A stretch of DNA of 52,798 nucleotides from an uncultured candidate division Zixibacteria bacterium (GCA_903908285.1 CAIVRH010000028.1:1-52798), one strand, 5' to 3'. Positions 1 to 9,715 are shown, counted from the first letter of the stretch. Notes: generated by a model not told the origin, from the sequence alone. Made by a program: numbers and translations.

Positions 1-51
1 AAAGACAAATTCTTTTTTAAGAGACATGACGTTTACCTCTTTCCATGGCAT
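1..51 (-). CDS. IS481-type transposase, N-terminal fragment (runs off the window)
   Basis: Only the first 17 codons lie in the window, read leftwards from an ATG at 49-51. The peptide begins MPWKEVNVMSLKKEF, which resembles the start of IS481-family DDE transposases (MPWKE..VMSLR.EFV). An AGGAGG ribosome binding site sits just upstream of the ATG. The call rests on this short N-terminal similarity plus the repeats in 88-129, which look like an IS481 end. The gene continues to the left of the window, so whether it is intact cannot be judged. Confidence 0.6.
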   Translation of the reverse strand, partial: MPWKEVNVMSLKKEFVF

Positions 52-87
52 AATATCCTCCTTTCACAGTTGGATATTATACCTCAA

Positions 88-139
88 AGTGTAACCTATG
101 TCTCCGAACATGTGTAACCTATGTCCCCGGTCTGTACAC
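88..139. mobile_element. Terminal region of an IS481-type insertion sequence
   Basis: Two direct copies of gtgtaacctatgtcyccg lie 23 bp apart (about 89-106 and 112-129), immediately outside the 5' end of the transposase fragment. Short repeated blocks of this kind at the tips are typical of IS481-family ends. The exact outer boundary is not visible, because the other end of the element is outside the window. Upstream of cdd, this puts an insertion-sequence end about 50 bp from the cdd start codon. Confidence 0.5.
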
Positions 140-186
140 CCTGGAGGGGAGAGGAGAAAAGCTTCTTATCCCGAGAGGAGACGGTA

Positions 187-660
187 ATGGAAAGAGAAGC
201 AGCAAAGGGAAAGAAACTGAATCGGATAACCATGAAAGAGATTGACCTGATTAAGAAAGCTAAAGCCACCCGGTTGAAAGCTTATGCTCCTTATTCCAAA
301 TTCAAGGTCGGTGCGGCGCTTTTAACCAAAAGCGGAAAAGTATACACGGGCGCCAATGTGGAAAATTCCACCTACGGTTTGACAGTCTGTGCGGAAAGAG
401 TGGCGGTTTTCAACGCTATAAACCAGGGGGATAAGGATTTTATCAAGATCATCGTGGCGGCGGATGAGAATCCTCCGGTCACCCCCTGCGGAGCGTGCCG
501 GCAGGTGCTCTCCGAATTCGCCCGAGATTTGGTAGTGGTTTGTGTGAATTTAAAAGGGAAGATAGACCGGTATAGTCTGAAGGAGCTTCTGCCGGAGCCG
601 TTTGAAAAACCGTCAACGGAAGAAAAGCATAGAACAGGGAAGAAGGAAAAAGGAAGGTAA
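187..660 (+). CDS. cdd: Cytidine deaminase
   Basis: Deaminates cytidine and deoxycytidine to uridine and deoxyuridine in pyrimidine salvage, in the cytoplasm. The zinc site is visible: C68-A-E70 provides one cysteine ligand and the catalytic glutamate, and PCGAC (C101, C104) provides the other two. The start at 187 is chosen over the open frame back to 121 because AGGAG lies 6 bases before it, and because the upstream codons lie in an insertion-sequence end. The product is 157 aa, with a charged tail of about 20 residues beyond the usual 130-aa domain. deoC follows 180 bp downstream, so the pair forms a nucleoside-salvage group. Confidence 0.93.
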   Translation: MEREAAKGKKLNRITMKEIDLIKKAKATRLKAYAPYSKFKVGAALLTKSGKVYTGANVENSTYGLTVCAERVAVFNAINQGDKDFIKIIVAADENPPVTPCGACRQVLSEFARDLVVVCVNLKGKIDRYSLKELLPEPFEKPSTEEKHRTGKKEKGR

Positions 661-782
661 AACAATGACGGATGACGGATGAAAACCGTCCGCCGCAAAA
701 CAAAAGAAAATGGAAAAAGGAAGATAACAGGAATGAAGGATGACGAATGACGGATCAAAACCCTAACCCTCTCTGACCTGCG

Positions 783-804
783 TTCCCCCCTGACAAGGGG
801 GGAA
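783..804. repeat. C6/G6 hairpin between cdd and deoC
   Basis: TTCCCCCC at 783-790 and GGGGGGAA at 797-804 form a perfect 8-bp stem around a 6-base loop. The surrounding 661-842 stretch is low-complexity, with reiterated gatgacgaatgacggat-like phrases also seen near 32010-32040. No T-run follows. Similar hairpins occur at 2228-2250 and 18600-18627, so this looks like a dispersed repeat rather than a terminator. Confidence 0.55.
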
Positions 805-842
805 ATCGAAAGGGGGGTTAAGGCAAAGGAAAATAAAAGACA

Positions 843-1517
843 ATGATGAATGACTTAGCCAGAATGATCGATCATACGCTTTTGAGGTCGGATGCGACGC
901 GTTCTCAAATCAATCAGCTTTGCCTGGAGGGGAAAAAGTATAATTTTGCCAGCGTGTGCATGAATCCGATATGGGTGAAGTTTTGCCAAGAGACGCTTTT
1001 AGGTTCGGGGGTAAGGATATGCACCGTCTCCGGTTTTCCGCTGGGGGCAAGTAATAGTATCATCAAGGCCAAAGAAGCGGAGATCGGCATAAACGACGGA
1101 GCAGACGAGATCGATATGGTGATGAATGTGGGAGCATTGAAAGACGGAGATTATAAGCTGGTGGAAGATGACATCCAAGCGGTGCGGCATGCCGTAGGAA
1201 AGGATAAAATACTTAAGGTGATAATCGAAGCCGGGATTTTGACCAATGATGAGAAAATAAAAGCCGCGGAAATAGTAAAATCATCCGGTGCGGATTTTGT
1301 TAAAACCAATACCGGTTTTGGATATGGCAGCGCCACCATCGAAGATGTGAAACTTTTAAGGAGAATAGTCGGTAATAATATGGGAGTGAAAGCTTCCGGA
1401 GGAATTAGAGACTTTCAAACCGCAAAAGGTTTGATTGCGGCAGGCGCCAATCGGATTGGCACTTCCTCCGGAGTTAAGATAGTGGAAGAGAGTCGGAGCT
1501 CGGGGCTTAAAGGATAA
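843..1517 (+). CDS. deoC: Deoxyribose-phosphate aldolase
   Basis: Cleaves 2-deoxyribose-5-phosphate to glyceraldehyde-3-phosphate and acetaldehyde, feeding nucleoside sugar into central metabolism. It is a class I, Schiff-base TIM-barrel aldolase. The Schiff-base lysine is K154 in FVKTNTGF. The proton-relay residues are D91 in EIDMVMNVG and K183 in VKASGGIRD, and the phosphate loop is near GTSSG (206-210). The length of 224 aa is standard. Two tandem ATG codons are available at 843 and 846. It lies downstream of cdd, which fits a shared deoxynucleoside-breakdown role. No domain is missing. Confidence 0.95.
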   Translation: MMNDLARMIDHTLLRSDATRSQINQLCLEGKKYNFASVCMNPIWVKFCQETLLGSGVRICTVSGFPLGASNSIIKAKEAEIGINDGADEIDMVMNVGALKDGDYKLVEDDIQAVRHAVGKDKILKVIIEAGILTNDEKIKAAEIVKSSGADFVKTNTGFGYGSATIEDVKLLRRIVGNNMGVKASGGIRDFQTAKGLIAAGANRIGTSSGVKIVEESRSSGLKG

Positions 1518-1723
1518 AATCAAAAGCAGCGGTTTGATTCCCCGGCGGCAGGACTTAAATCCTCCTCTGTACGAATGCTTAGCGAACTATAACTTCCGGA
1601 ATCTTACTTTTGGCGGGGCGGTTGATTTAATAAAAATCCCTCCGATAAATATAGATAATGCTTGGATGACATCACGATTTTCCTTTTCTATCTTTAATTA
1701 TGATAACCAGAGAAGAGAACTTT

Positions 1724-2110
1724 ATGAAACAAGAAATAGTAAGAACCTGTCCCAGCTGCAAAAAAGAACTGACCTTAGATCAGCTGGTGAACGATCCATC
1801 AATCCAGCCTGCTGACATGTCCATTGATACCGATGATATAGAGAACGCTTACTATTATTTTCGTCATAAAACAGAGAAATGCGGCACCGCTTTTATGGTA
1901 AACGTGCTCGCTTTTGCACCCTGTATAACCGAGACGATTCCCAAAGAGCGATTGACTTTAACCGATCCCTGCGAAAGACACTGTGTGAATCTTAAAGATC
2001 TGCAGGAGTGTAAACAATCATGCTTTTTTGCCCCTTTCCGCCGGTTCTTGATCAAGATGATTGAATTAAAGGGAAGAGCCAAATCTGTGGAAGCGGCTTC
2101 GAATACATAA
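1724..2110 (+). CDS. Small cysteine-rich protein of unknown function
   Basis: I do not recognise this 128-aa protein. It has eight cysteines in a patterned order: CPSC (C9, C12), C53, C67, then C83-x3-C87 and C96-x3-C100. This suggests a zinc or iron-sulfur binding fold. No signal peptide or membrane segment is apparent. The start at 1724 is preferred over the ATG at 1700 because a purine-rich agaagagaac lies just upstream of it and the protein then begins close to the CxxC motif. It stands alone, with a 200-bp gap from deoC and a convergent gene downstream. Confidence 0.62.
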   Translation: MKQEIVRTCPSCKKELTLDQLVNDPSIQPADMSIDTDDIENAYYYFRHKTEKCGTAFMVNVLAFAPCITETIPKERLTLTDPCERHCVNLKDLQECKQSCFFAPFRRFLIKMIELKGRAKSVEAASNT

Positions 2111-2227
2111 CCCTCTAAATCCCACTTCAGAGATTTTTGTCCGAAAGTCCTAAAGGACATTTCGGACCTACAACTTTTCTTCCTCTTTTCTAAAGAGAGG
2201 ACAGGTGAGATCGAAATCCCCCTTAAA

Positions 2228-2250
2228 TTCCCCCTTTACTAAAGGGGGAA
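2228..2250. repeat. Perfect palindrome, C5T3/A3G5
   Basis: TTCCCCCTTT, a 3-base loop and AAAGGGGGAA form a perfect 10-bp stem in the gap between two convergent genes. Related AAAGGGGG/CCCCCTTT phrases appear near 4270-4300 and 8655-8675. It could act as a bidirectional terminator for the convergent pair, but no clear T-run follows on the plus strand. Confidence 0.5.
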
Positions 2251-2319
2251 CTTATGATACACCCAATTTTATCGAAGCCTACATTCGCATCTCCCCTCGA
2301 GAGAGAGGATCATAGGAAG

Positions 2320-3999
2320 CTATTTCAACAATAGCATCTTCTTGGGTTGGGAGAAATCATCAGCTTTCAATTGGTAAAAGTAAATTCCCGAAGCCACTTC
2401 ATTTCCGGAATCATTCTTCCCATCCCATTGAACCGTGTAGTTTCCGGGCAGCTTTTCCTCATCCACCAGAGTCTTTACTTTTTGACCAAGAAGGTTATAG
2501 ATTTTCAGGGTGGTGTGGATTGGAACTTTGAACTTTGAACCTTGAACATTGAATTTAATTGTGGTAGACGGATTGAACGGATTGGGGTAATTCTGGGAAA
2601 GAGCAAAATCCAATGGTTTTTCTCTTTCACCGGTCTCTTCCTCGACGCCGCTGACAGCTTTGGCATATTTAATGGTGCAATAGTCACTATTTGTCGTGCC
2701 TCCGCTGATGAATCCGGTCACATAAGAATTTCCGGAAACATCCACGGCAATCGCAAAACCAAAATCCTCGCTACTTGCAGGTCCATCATACCTTCTCACC
2801 CAGGCGGTGTCACCATTGGAATAGTATTTTATGGTGGCATAATCCATGCCTGAAGATCCACTTTCGCTAAATCCGGTCACATAAATATTGCTGCTTTTGT
2901 CAATGGCTAAAGCAATTGCTTCATCCGTGCCGTTATTGGGACCGTTGTACCTTCTTACCCAGACCTCATTACCGGCAGAATCGTACTTTATGGTAACATA
3001 GTCCTGGCCTGATCCGGTGCTGTCACTGAAACCGGTTACATAAACGCAGCCCGAGTTGTCTACGGCTATAGCTTTGGCATAGTCATCTTTGGTTGGGCCG
3101 TCGTATCTTCTTACCCAGGCAGTATCCCCATTAGGATAATACTTGATGGTAGCATAATCATAGTTTATTCCGCTGCCGAAACTATAGCCGGTTACGTAAA
3201 CGTTACCGGCACTATCGATAGCCAGGGCATAAGCCTCGTCTAAATTCTCTCCCGGTCCTTTGTACCTTCTCAGCCATAGAGTATCGCCATTGGGTGCATA
3301 CTTTATGGTGACATAATCCAGGGAACCCTCAGTATCGTTGCTTGTTCCCGTCACGATGGCATTACCCGAGCCATCCACACCAATAGCATTACCCCAATCG
3401 TCAGAGTTTCCCGGTCCATTGTATCTTCTTACCCAGACGGTATCCCCGTTGGGATTGTATTTTATGGTGGCATAATCCATACCGGTCCCGGAACCCATAC
3501 TTTTACCGGTAACGTAAACGTAACCTGAATCATCCACAGCTATAGCATTAGCATAGTCATAATCCGTACCGTTTCCCGCTGGTCCGTTATAACTTCTTAT
3601 CCAGGCAGTATCACCGTTGGGAAAATATTTGATGGTAGCATAATCATCGAGTAATCCGCTGCTGGTGCTTCTTCCGGTTACATAGACATTGTATGAGTTG
3701 TCAAGAGTTAAAGCCCGAGCCTCATCCGTGCCATTACCCGGCCCGTTATATCTTCTCACCCAAACCGAATCACCATTGGGGTTATACTTGACGGTGGCAT
3801 AGTCCTGGTTATTTCCTGCGGCAGTACTGTATCCGGTCACGTAAACGTAACCGGAATCATCCACGGCAATGGCAGAAGCATCGTCATCGTCGTTTGCCGG
3901 ACTGTTATATGTTCTTACCCAGGCGGTGTCCACCGACTCGGCAAAAGCGGGCATACTCATAAGAATTATGACTGCCAAAAAGATCAATCTTTTAAACAT
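2320..3999 (-). CDS. Secreted SBBP beta-propeller protein with C-terminal sorting domain
   Basis: Exported protein of 559 aa. After the signal peptide (MFKRLIFLAVI to about AFA-E) come eight reiterated blocks of about 55 residues with the pattern AxAIAVDxSGxVYVTG followed by DYATIKY and NGDTxWVRRY, as in SBBP (seven-bladed-propeller) repeats. The last 85 or so residues carry NYPNPFNPSTTIKF, LKIYNLLGQKVKTL and SGIYFYQLKA. This FlgD-like, Por/type-IX-like C-terminal segment is common on secreted proteins of the FCB group. The start at 3999 is favoured over upstream codons by a GGAGG site 9 bases before the ATG. Its ligand is unknown; it is likely a surface or extracellular binding protein. Confidence 0.88.
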   Translation of the reverse strand: MFKRLIFLAVIILMSMPAFAESVDTAWVRTYNSPANDDDDASAIAVDDSGYVYVTGYSTAAGNNQDYATVKYNPNGDSVWVRRYNGPGNGTDEARALTLDNSYNVYVTGRSTSSGLLDDYATIKYFPNGDTAWIRSYNGPAGNGTDYDYANAIAVDDSGYVYVTGKSMGSGTGMDYATIKYNPNGDTVWVRRYNGPGNSDDWGNAIGVDGSGNAIVTGTSNDTEGSLDYVTIKYAPNGDTLWLRRYKGPGENLDEAYALAIDSAGNVYVTGYSFGSGINYDYATIKYYPNGDTAWVRRYDGPTKDDYAKAIAVDNSGCVYVTGFSDSTGSGQDYVTIKYDSAGNEVWVRRYNGPNNGTDEAIALAIDKSSNIYVTGFSESGSSGMDYATIKYYSNGDTAWVRRYDGPASSEDFGFAIAVDVSGNSYVTGFISGGTTNSDYCTIKYAKAVSGVEEETGEREKPLDFALSQNYPNPFNPSTTIKFNVQGSKFKVPIHTTLKIYNLLGQKVKTLVDEEKLPGNYTVQWDGKNDSGNEVASGIYFYQLKADDFSQPKKMLLLK

Positions 4000-4331
4000 A
4001 GCTTCACCCTCCGGATGTAAAGTTAAAGACAATACCTCCAGTTGAGGTTTCAATTCTTAAAAAGGGTTTTATGAAGCACATTGTCAAGAGAAACTTACGA
4101 GGGAAGATTTTTTGATTCAAGCAAGAATAATTGGAAATAAATGATCTTGTTGGGAAATTCAATTGAGTTCATCCGTCAGCTTGGTGATGACGGTGGACTT
4201 GCGGGACATGCGTGACATGCAGGACTTGCGGATGGCTGTTTTTCATTTTTAAGATGTACTGTGAACTCACCCCCATGCCCCCTTTCTTAAAAAAAGAGGG
4301 GGATGTGGAGAATTGATTGTCAGGCGATCCT

Positions 4332-4467
4332 GGTGTTTCTGACCTTTCTGACCTTATGGTAAAAGTTTTTATTTTTGCTATAGTGGTCTAGCGATATCAT
4401 CTATACCGTTCATACCAAAGGAGATGGCGGATTTGCCATACCGGTGTTTCTGACGTTTCTGACCTTA
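4332..4467. repeat. Two direct copies of a 25-bp motif, 111 bp apart
   Basis: ggtgtttctgac followed by nttctgacctta occurs at 4332-4356 and again at 4443-4467 with one mismatch. Each copy itself contains a doubled ttctgac core. The function is unknown. Confidence 0.6.
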
Positions 4468-4577
4468 CTGGGCTTTGTTTTTAAATTTTTTTCATCTTTA
4501 CTATTTTGAGAACCGTGTATGCAAAAAATATTCATCTCTCACATATTAGGGAACTATCCTTTTCACCACTGAAGTTG

Positions 4578-4619
4578 TACTTCGAAGCTCAGTATAAATA
4601 CTTCGAAGCTCAGTATAAA
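4578..4619. repeat. 21-bp tandem duplication containing a TTCGAA palindrome
   Basis: The 21-base unit tacttcgaagctcagtat plus aaa occurs twice head to tail (4578-4598 and 4599-4619) without a mismatch. Each unit carries the palindrome cttcgaag. No adjacent gene explains it; it could be a paired operator or a slippage duplication. Confidence 0.65.
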
Positions 4620-4754
4620 TATCGAATATGCTTTTTGTGGAAAGAGAACCAAGGGACTGGGAAAGTGAGGACAGGAAATGTATGCTCCTGACAGATTGAA
4701 ATATGGAGTGTCAAGAGCCTATGGGCGACTGAATTATCAGTTGAGGTCGTAGGA

Positions 4755-4854
4755 GACTAACGACAAGCTCACTCGCCGAGCGACTTAAGCGAAGTCGGGT
4801 GCAAGCGGCCCTTAGCAGCACTGCCCAGACATAGGGACTCCAGTATTGTTATTA
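4755..4854 (-). other. Possible degenerate attC-like site after the methyltransferase gene
   Basis: The minus strand downstream of the methyltransferase carries taacaat near 4850 and ends gcttgtcgttagtc at 4755, with an internal hairpin (cgactt/aagtcg). The layout and position match an attC, but the outer arms pair poorly and the 7-mers have mismatches to RYYYAAC and GTTRRRY. It may be a decayed site or chance. Confidence 0.25.
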
Positions 4855-4880
4855 TCCCCGGATTGTATTTTGCCTTACTA

Positions 4881-5534
4881 TTACGAAACTTTCCGCGCCA
4901 CAACTCCATATCGTTCACCATCTCGAACCACTGTCTCACAGCTCCAACCTGTCTCACCTAACAGACGTTCTGCAATTTTGCTTCCGAAATGAATCCAGGG
5001 AAACGTATCGCTATACTGCCCACGATATTTATAACGCAATGTCCGTTCAATGACACCGGATGGATTAGAAACTTCATAAGAGTCAAAAAGCAGCATACCA
5101 CCGCTTGCGGCGCTGGTGGCACACTCCGCCAGTAATCGCTTTACCCCGGCCAGGTTTCCCCCCATCCCAATACTCCGGTTAAGCAACATATGCGTATCAA
5201 ATCGACCCAATTGCCCCATTGTTTCCCATGAAGCCAGGTGCACCGGGCTATCCCCTAGCTCCCGGCACAGTTGAATCAGTTGAGGATCAATGTCCATACC
5301 CACTACAGTATATGATTTTGCCTGTAAATAACGGAGTATCCGCCCAGCCCCACAACCAATATCCAGGCAACGCCCTGCTGCATGTGCTAATAAAGCCTCT
5401 TCCAATAGATCGGCTTTAGGTGTCAGATAAAAGTGGAGGTCAAGTTGATGCTCTTCCTGTTCATTACAAACGAAGAAGGCCTCCGGCTTGCAATTGTGAT
5501 AATGATCGTATAAAGCTTGTCCGAACAATCCCAT
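4881..5534 (-). CDS. Class I SAM-dependent methyltransferase (cassette-borne)
   Basis: Transfers a methyl group from S-adenosylmethionine to an unknown substrate. Motif I is CLDIGCGAGRILRYL, followed by the acidic VGMDID at strand beta-2. The segment around MLLNRSIGMGGNL takes the place of motif II, and GGMLLFDSYEV is a post-I strand. The product is 217 aa when started at the ATG at 5534. The open frame extends 12 codons further to a GTG at 5570, but those codons lie inside the attC site at 5562-5619, so the internal ATG is favoured. No strong ribosome binding site is seen. The substrate is not predictable from the sequence. Confidence 0.82.
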   Translation of the reverse strand: MGLFGQALYDHYHNCKPEAFFVCNEQEEHQLDLHFYLTPKADLLEEALLAHAAGRCLDIGCGAGRILRYLQAKSYTVVGMDIDPQLIQLCRELGDSPVHLASWETMGQLGRFDTHMLLNRSIGMGGNLAGVKRLLAECATSAASGGMLLFDSYEVSNPSGVIERTLRYKYRGQYSDTFPWIHFGSKIAERLLGETGWSCETVVRDGERYGVVARKVS

Positions 5535-5561
5535 CGCAATAAATCCGTTTTCGAAATGTAC

Positions 5562-5619
5562 TGCTAACACCAGCCATAAGCGGCCGCGATAGCGGTCCGT
5601 CTTGATGGCTTGGTTAGGT
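5562..5619 (-). other. attC-type cassette recombination site (58 bp)
   Basis: Read on the minus strand, the site opens with ACCTAAC, a perfect match to the RYYYAAC core, and closes with GTTAGCA, which keeps the essential GTTAG. The arms fold onto each other: CTAAC with GTTAG, GCCAT with ATGGC, AAG with CTT, and CGGACCGC with GCGGCCG, around a 3-4-base loop, with single extrahelical bases. The stop codon TAA of the upstream MDR gene lies inside the core 7-mer, and the next gene begins just past the other end. Both are characteristic of cassette junctions. Its length matches short attC sites such as those of aadA cassettes. Confidence 0.75.
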
Positions 5620-6591
5620 TTTGTTATTATGTTCCAAAGTTATGACTACTTTTCCTTGAGCGTGTCCTTCTTCAATATACCGGATAGCTTCAGGGACGTC
5701 TCTTAACGGGTACCGTCTATCTATGACCGGTTTTACCTTGCCGGCCTCAATCAGCTCTTTTAAAAAAACCAAATCCTTTTGGCTTCTTTTCGCCATCACG
5801 CCACTCATTTTCTTACTCCCGGTCATTGATATCCATGGCCCCAGGAGCATGGTTTGGAACATCTGAGCCATCGAACCTCCTGCCATGATATAAATTCCCT
5901 TGGGACTCAATGCCCGCTTGTAATCAAAAATCGAATGATATCCGTTAGCCGCAAAAATCAGGTCATAACGCTGAGCGTTTCGGGTGAAGTTTTCCCGGGT
6001 GTAATCGATGGCATGGTCTGCCCCGATCGAGCGCGCTATGTCCAGGTTCCTCGTGCTGCACACAGCGGTGACTTCAGCCCCGAACGACTTGGCAATTTGC
6101 ACTGCAAACGTACCCACACCACCGGATGCGCCGTTAATCAAGACTTTTTGGCCCGGCTGAATCCGTCCCTGATCGCGAAGACCTTGCAGGGCGGTGATTG
6201 CCGCCATAGGTACGGCCGCAGTTTCCTCGAACGATATATTGACCGGTTTCAACGCCAATGCATTTTCGGGACCACATACATACTCGGCAAAACCGCCCAA
6301 TACCATCCCGAATACCTCATCATCCGGCTGAAACTGCTTTACGTTTCTGCCAACCGCTTCCACCCGTCCCGCTATGTCGGCTCCGGGTATCTTGTGTTTT
6401 GGTTTTAGAAGCCCACCGCCCATGAAGCGCACCAGGAACGGTTTTGCTCTCAGCATATGCCAATCATATGCACTCACGGATGCCGCAAGGACTTTTATTA
6501 GAACTCCATTATCCTTGGGAATAGGCTTTTCTACCTCTTTTAATTCAAGAACATCCGGCGATCCGTATTTTTCATGTACCATCGCTTTCAT
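5614..6591 (-). CDS. NAD(P)-dependent alcohol dehydrogenase / quinone oxidoreductase-like MDR
   Basis: Medium-chain dehydrogenase/reductase of 325 aa, most like the zinc-free quinone-oxidoreductase (QOR) branch. The N-terminal GroES-like domain has GSPDVLELKEV and the PGADIAGRVEAVG strand. The nucleotide-binding Rossmann domain starts at NGASGGVGTFAVQIAKSFGA (about 155-174). The structural-zinc cysteine lobe is absent, which argues against a classical zinc alcohol dehydrogenase. AGAGGA precedes the ATG by 6 bases. Its stop codon is embedded in the attC core. The substrate is unknown; members reduce quinones, enones or aldehydes with NADPH. Confidence 0.85.
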   Translation of the reverse strand: MKAMVHEKYGSPDVLELKEVEKPIPKDNGVLIKVLAASVSAYDWHMLRAKPFLVRFMGGGLLKPKHKIPGADIAGRVEAVGRNVKQFQPDDEVFGMVLGGFAEYVCGPENALALKPVNISFEETAAVPMAAITALQGLRDQGRIQPGQKVLINGASGGVGTFAVQIAKSFGAEVTAVCSTRNLDIARSIGADHAIDYTRENFTRNAQRYDLIFAANGYHSIFDYKRALSPKGIYIMAGGSMAQMFQTMLLGPWISMTGSKKMSGVMAKRSQKDLVFLKELIEAGKVKPVIDRRYPLRDVPEAIRYIEEGHAQGKVVITLEHNNKT

Positions 6592-6843
6592 AAGGATTCC
6601 TCTAAGATTGATTCTATTTGGTCATTTTCAGAATAGTCTACGACAATACATCCGGAAAGTTGCAAAACCTGACACTCACGCATCATCGGGCGCGCGAATG
6701 GCTCTGGCAGAAGGATGAGAAACTTGCTTCGCGTGCTCCGGTGGATGCGGTTGTCAGACCCCGTCGGAACTCATTTTACTATAACCGAATAAGAGTCGCT
6801 GGGTGGGAAAGATCCGTTACTGCACTACGAACGCTCCGTCGAC

Positions 6844-7383
6844 TTACACTGTTTTACCCCTTTCATAAGCTTCCTTCATAGCGGGTTTTCCTTTGATATC
6901 TCCTATATTCCAGGCACCAGTTCCATAAATTATACCCTTTTCTTTTGCCCCTTTCAAACAGGATGTGAACGCCCTGAATCCTTCTAAAGTCCTCTCCATT
7001 GCCCGCTTGCTGCTATCTGCAGCCGTCACGATGAAATAAAACTTCTTGTTAACGATTTCGGTATAGCGGGAGCAAGTCCGGTCAATCAGGGTTTTCATCT
7101 GTGCGCTCATCGTATAAAAATAAACCGGTGTGGCCATCACCATCACATCAGCGGCAATCATTTTCTCCAGGACTTCGGCCATGTCATCTTTCTGGGGGCA
7201 TCTTTTTCCTCCATTGAGGCAAGTACCGCATCCCGTGCAGTAATTGATTTTTTTATCTTTTAGAAAAATCTTTTCGGCATGGTGTCCGACTTCTTTCGCT
7301 CCCATCAAAAATTGGTCGCACAAAAGGTCGGAATTTCCACCTTTTCGCGGACTGGAGGATAACACTAAAACTTTTCTGTTCAT
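6844..7383 (-). CDS. Flavodoxin-fold NAD(P)H-dependent FMN reductase / iron-sulfur flavoprotein-like
   Basis: 179-aa flavoprotein. The N-terminus VLVLSSSPRKGGNSDLL is the FMN phosphate-binding loop of the NADPH-dependent FMN reductase family. Near residues 49-63, YCTGCGTCLNGGKRCPQKDD gives a compact cysteine cluster (C-x2-C-x2-C with a fourth cysteine at RC). This is typical of the iron-sulfur flavoprotein subgroup, though the cluster may be vestigial. ATPVYFYTMSAQMKTLIDR is the flavin-contacting loop. It probably reduces flavin or quinone substrates. It lies in the minus-strand accessory block, 252 bp upstream of the MDR gene. Confidence 0.83.
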   Translation of the reverse strand: MNRKVLVLSSSPRKGGNSDLLCDQFLMGAKEVGHHAEKIFLKDKKINYCTGCGTCLNGGKRCPQKDDMAEVLEKMIAADVMVMATPVYFYTMSAQMKTLIDRTCSRYTEIVNKKFYFIVTAADSSKRAMERTLEGFRAFTSCLKGAKEKGIIYGTGAWNIGDIKGKPAMKEAYERGKTV

Positions 7384-7482
7384 TTCGCAAAGTCCCTTAT
7401 TTTAATTTGTCTATAAATTCAACTTTCTTATTTCGTGATTTTAATTCATTGCAGATTCGGCTAGATCGCTGTCATCACAGAA

Positions 7483-8824
<1,342 letters not shown>

Positions 8825-9715
8825 TTAACCTACTACTCGTGATAATGCATCTGCAGCGGCATCTTCACCAAAAAAGTGCGCTATTGCTACCAGTAACCGA
8901 TACCGAGACGTAGGATGCCATTTACCTACATGCGAGGCAAATTTGAAAATTGGAGAAGAAAGGATATCCCGGAGATGGATCTGATCAATTGGTATAGAAA
9001 CAAGCGAAGTGGTATCAAGCTCATCCGATGGTCGATGTGCAGGTAGTTCAGCTAGTGAAATTGGAAGGTCTGCTCTAACTACTACCGCCGGATTACCGAG
9101 CGGTCGCTCAAGCACAACCGAGACTACATGAAAGGCTTCAAGTGGCACTATACAGGCTTGTGATGACACTTCTTCAGTGAAACCGCGTAGCGCTGTTCGT
9201 TGAAATACTTGATTGGTGCTAATGTCATCAGGTGCGAGCCCTTCTTCATAGGTAGCACTCCAGGTACCAGGATGATAATGAACTATACTACTACGACGGA
9301 ATGCAAGAATCCAACCATCACGGGTGCTCGCAACGACATGAACGACCCCGATGTTTGGCAGTAACATCTTATAACCGCCGGTTTGGTGCTGAACGAGCGC
9401 ATTTTCCTCAAACCTTGGCCAAACGTGTAGTGGTCGTACTTCCCTCCATGCGGTGGCTTGAAGTCGGCAAACAAGTGTGTGATCCTGATTGATTTGGATC
9501 TCACGCAAGGCCACTTTCGGATCGCTACGCTCATTTGGATGCAAGCGGTCCCACTCCTCGCGGAGGTAGCCAAGACCATTCGGCAAATGCCAAGAGTCTG
9601 GACTATAAGAAACCTTGATTTCGTCAGCAGACCACCCATTCTGGTAATCCGGGCAACGTAATAGCTCCACTACCCCATCAAGCTCTATCCTGTCCGGCAA
9701 TAAGATTCGACTCAT
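8825..9715 (-). CDS. Nudix-like protein of unknown function (partner of the 446-aa protein)
   Basis: 296-aa protein. Residues about 120-230 resemble a Nudix fold: GWILAFRR, VHYHPGTWSATYEEG, and then TALRGFTEEV at 174-183, which aligns with the AxRELxEEtG helix of the Nudix box. The RE dyad is replaced by RG and the final glycine is lost, although the EE pair (181-182) remains. It may therefore bind nucleotides or cleave with altered chemistry. The N-terminal 110 residues match nothing I recognise. Its ATG overlaps the stop of the upstream 446-aa gene by 4 bp (ATGA), implying translational coupling and a joint function. Confidence 0.72.
   Translation of the reverse strand: MSRILLPDRIELDGVVELLRCPDYQNGWSADEIKVSYSPDSWHLPNGLGYLREEWDRLHPNERSDPKVALREIQINQDHTLVCRLQATAWREVRPLHVWPRFEENALVQHQTGGYKMLLPNIGVVHVVASTRDGWILAFRRSSIVHYHPGTWSATYEEGLAPDDISTNQVFQRTALRGFTEEVSSQACIVPLEAFHVVSVVLERPLGNPAVVVRADLPISLAELPAHRPSDELDTTSLVSIPIDQIHLRDILSSPIFKFASHVGKWHPTSRYRLLVAIAHFFGEDAAADALSRVVG

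Larger units (their letters stand above)
4000..4880. other. Long non-coding, repeat-bearing gap
   Basis: I find no convincing gene in these 880 bases. They hold a 25-bp direct repeat at 4332-4356 and 4443-4467, a 21-bp tandem repeat at 4578-4619, a CCCCCTTT/AAAGAGGGGG-type phrase near 4270-4300, and a hairpin-rich stretch at 4755-4854 that may be a degenerate cassette recombination site. Confidence 0.6.

Noticed and set aside
1534-1815. A 93-codon open frame overlapping the start of the cysteine-rich gene.
   Set aside because: It has no ribosome binding site, has atypical composition and overlaps the better-supported cysteine-rich gene.
4332-4619. Direct repeats of 25 and 21 bp as a possible CRISPR or centromere-like array.
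   Set aside because: There are only two copies of each, with unequal spacing. No associated proteins are present.
6592-6843. Possible attC between the flavodoxin-like and MDR genes; the minus strand has ctgaca...tgtcag arms.
   Set aside because: No RYYYAAC or GTTRRRY 7-mers are present and the arms are short, so it does not meet the attC pattern.
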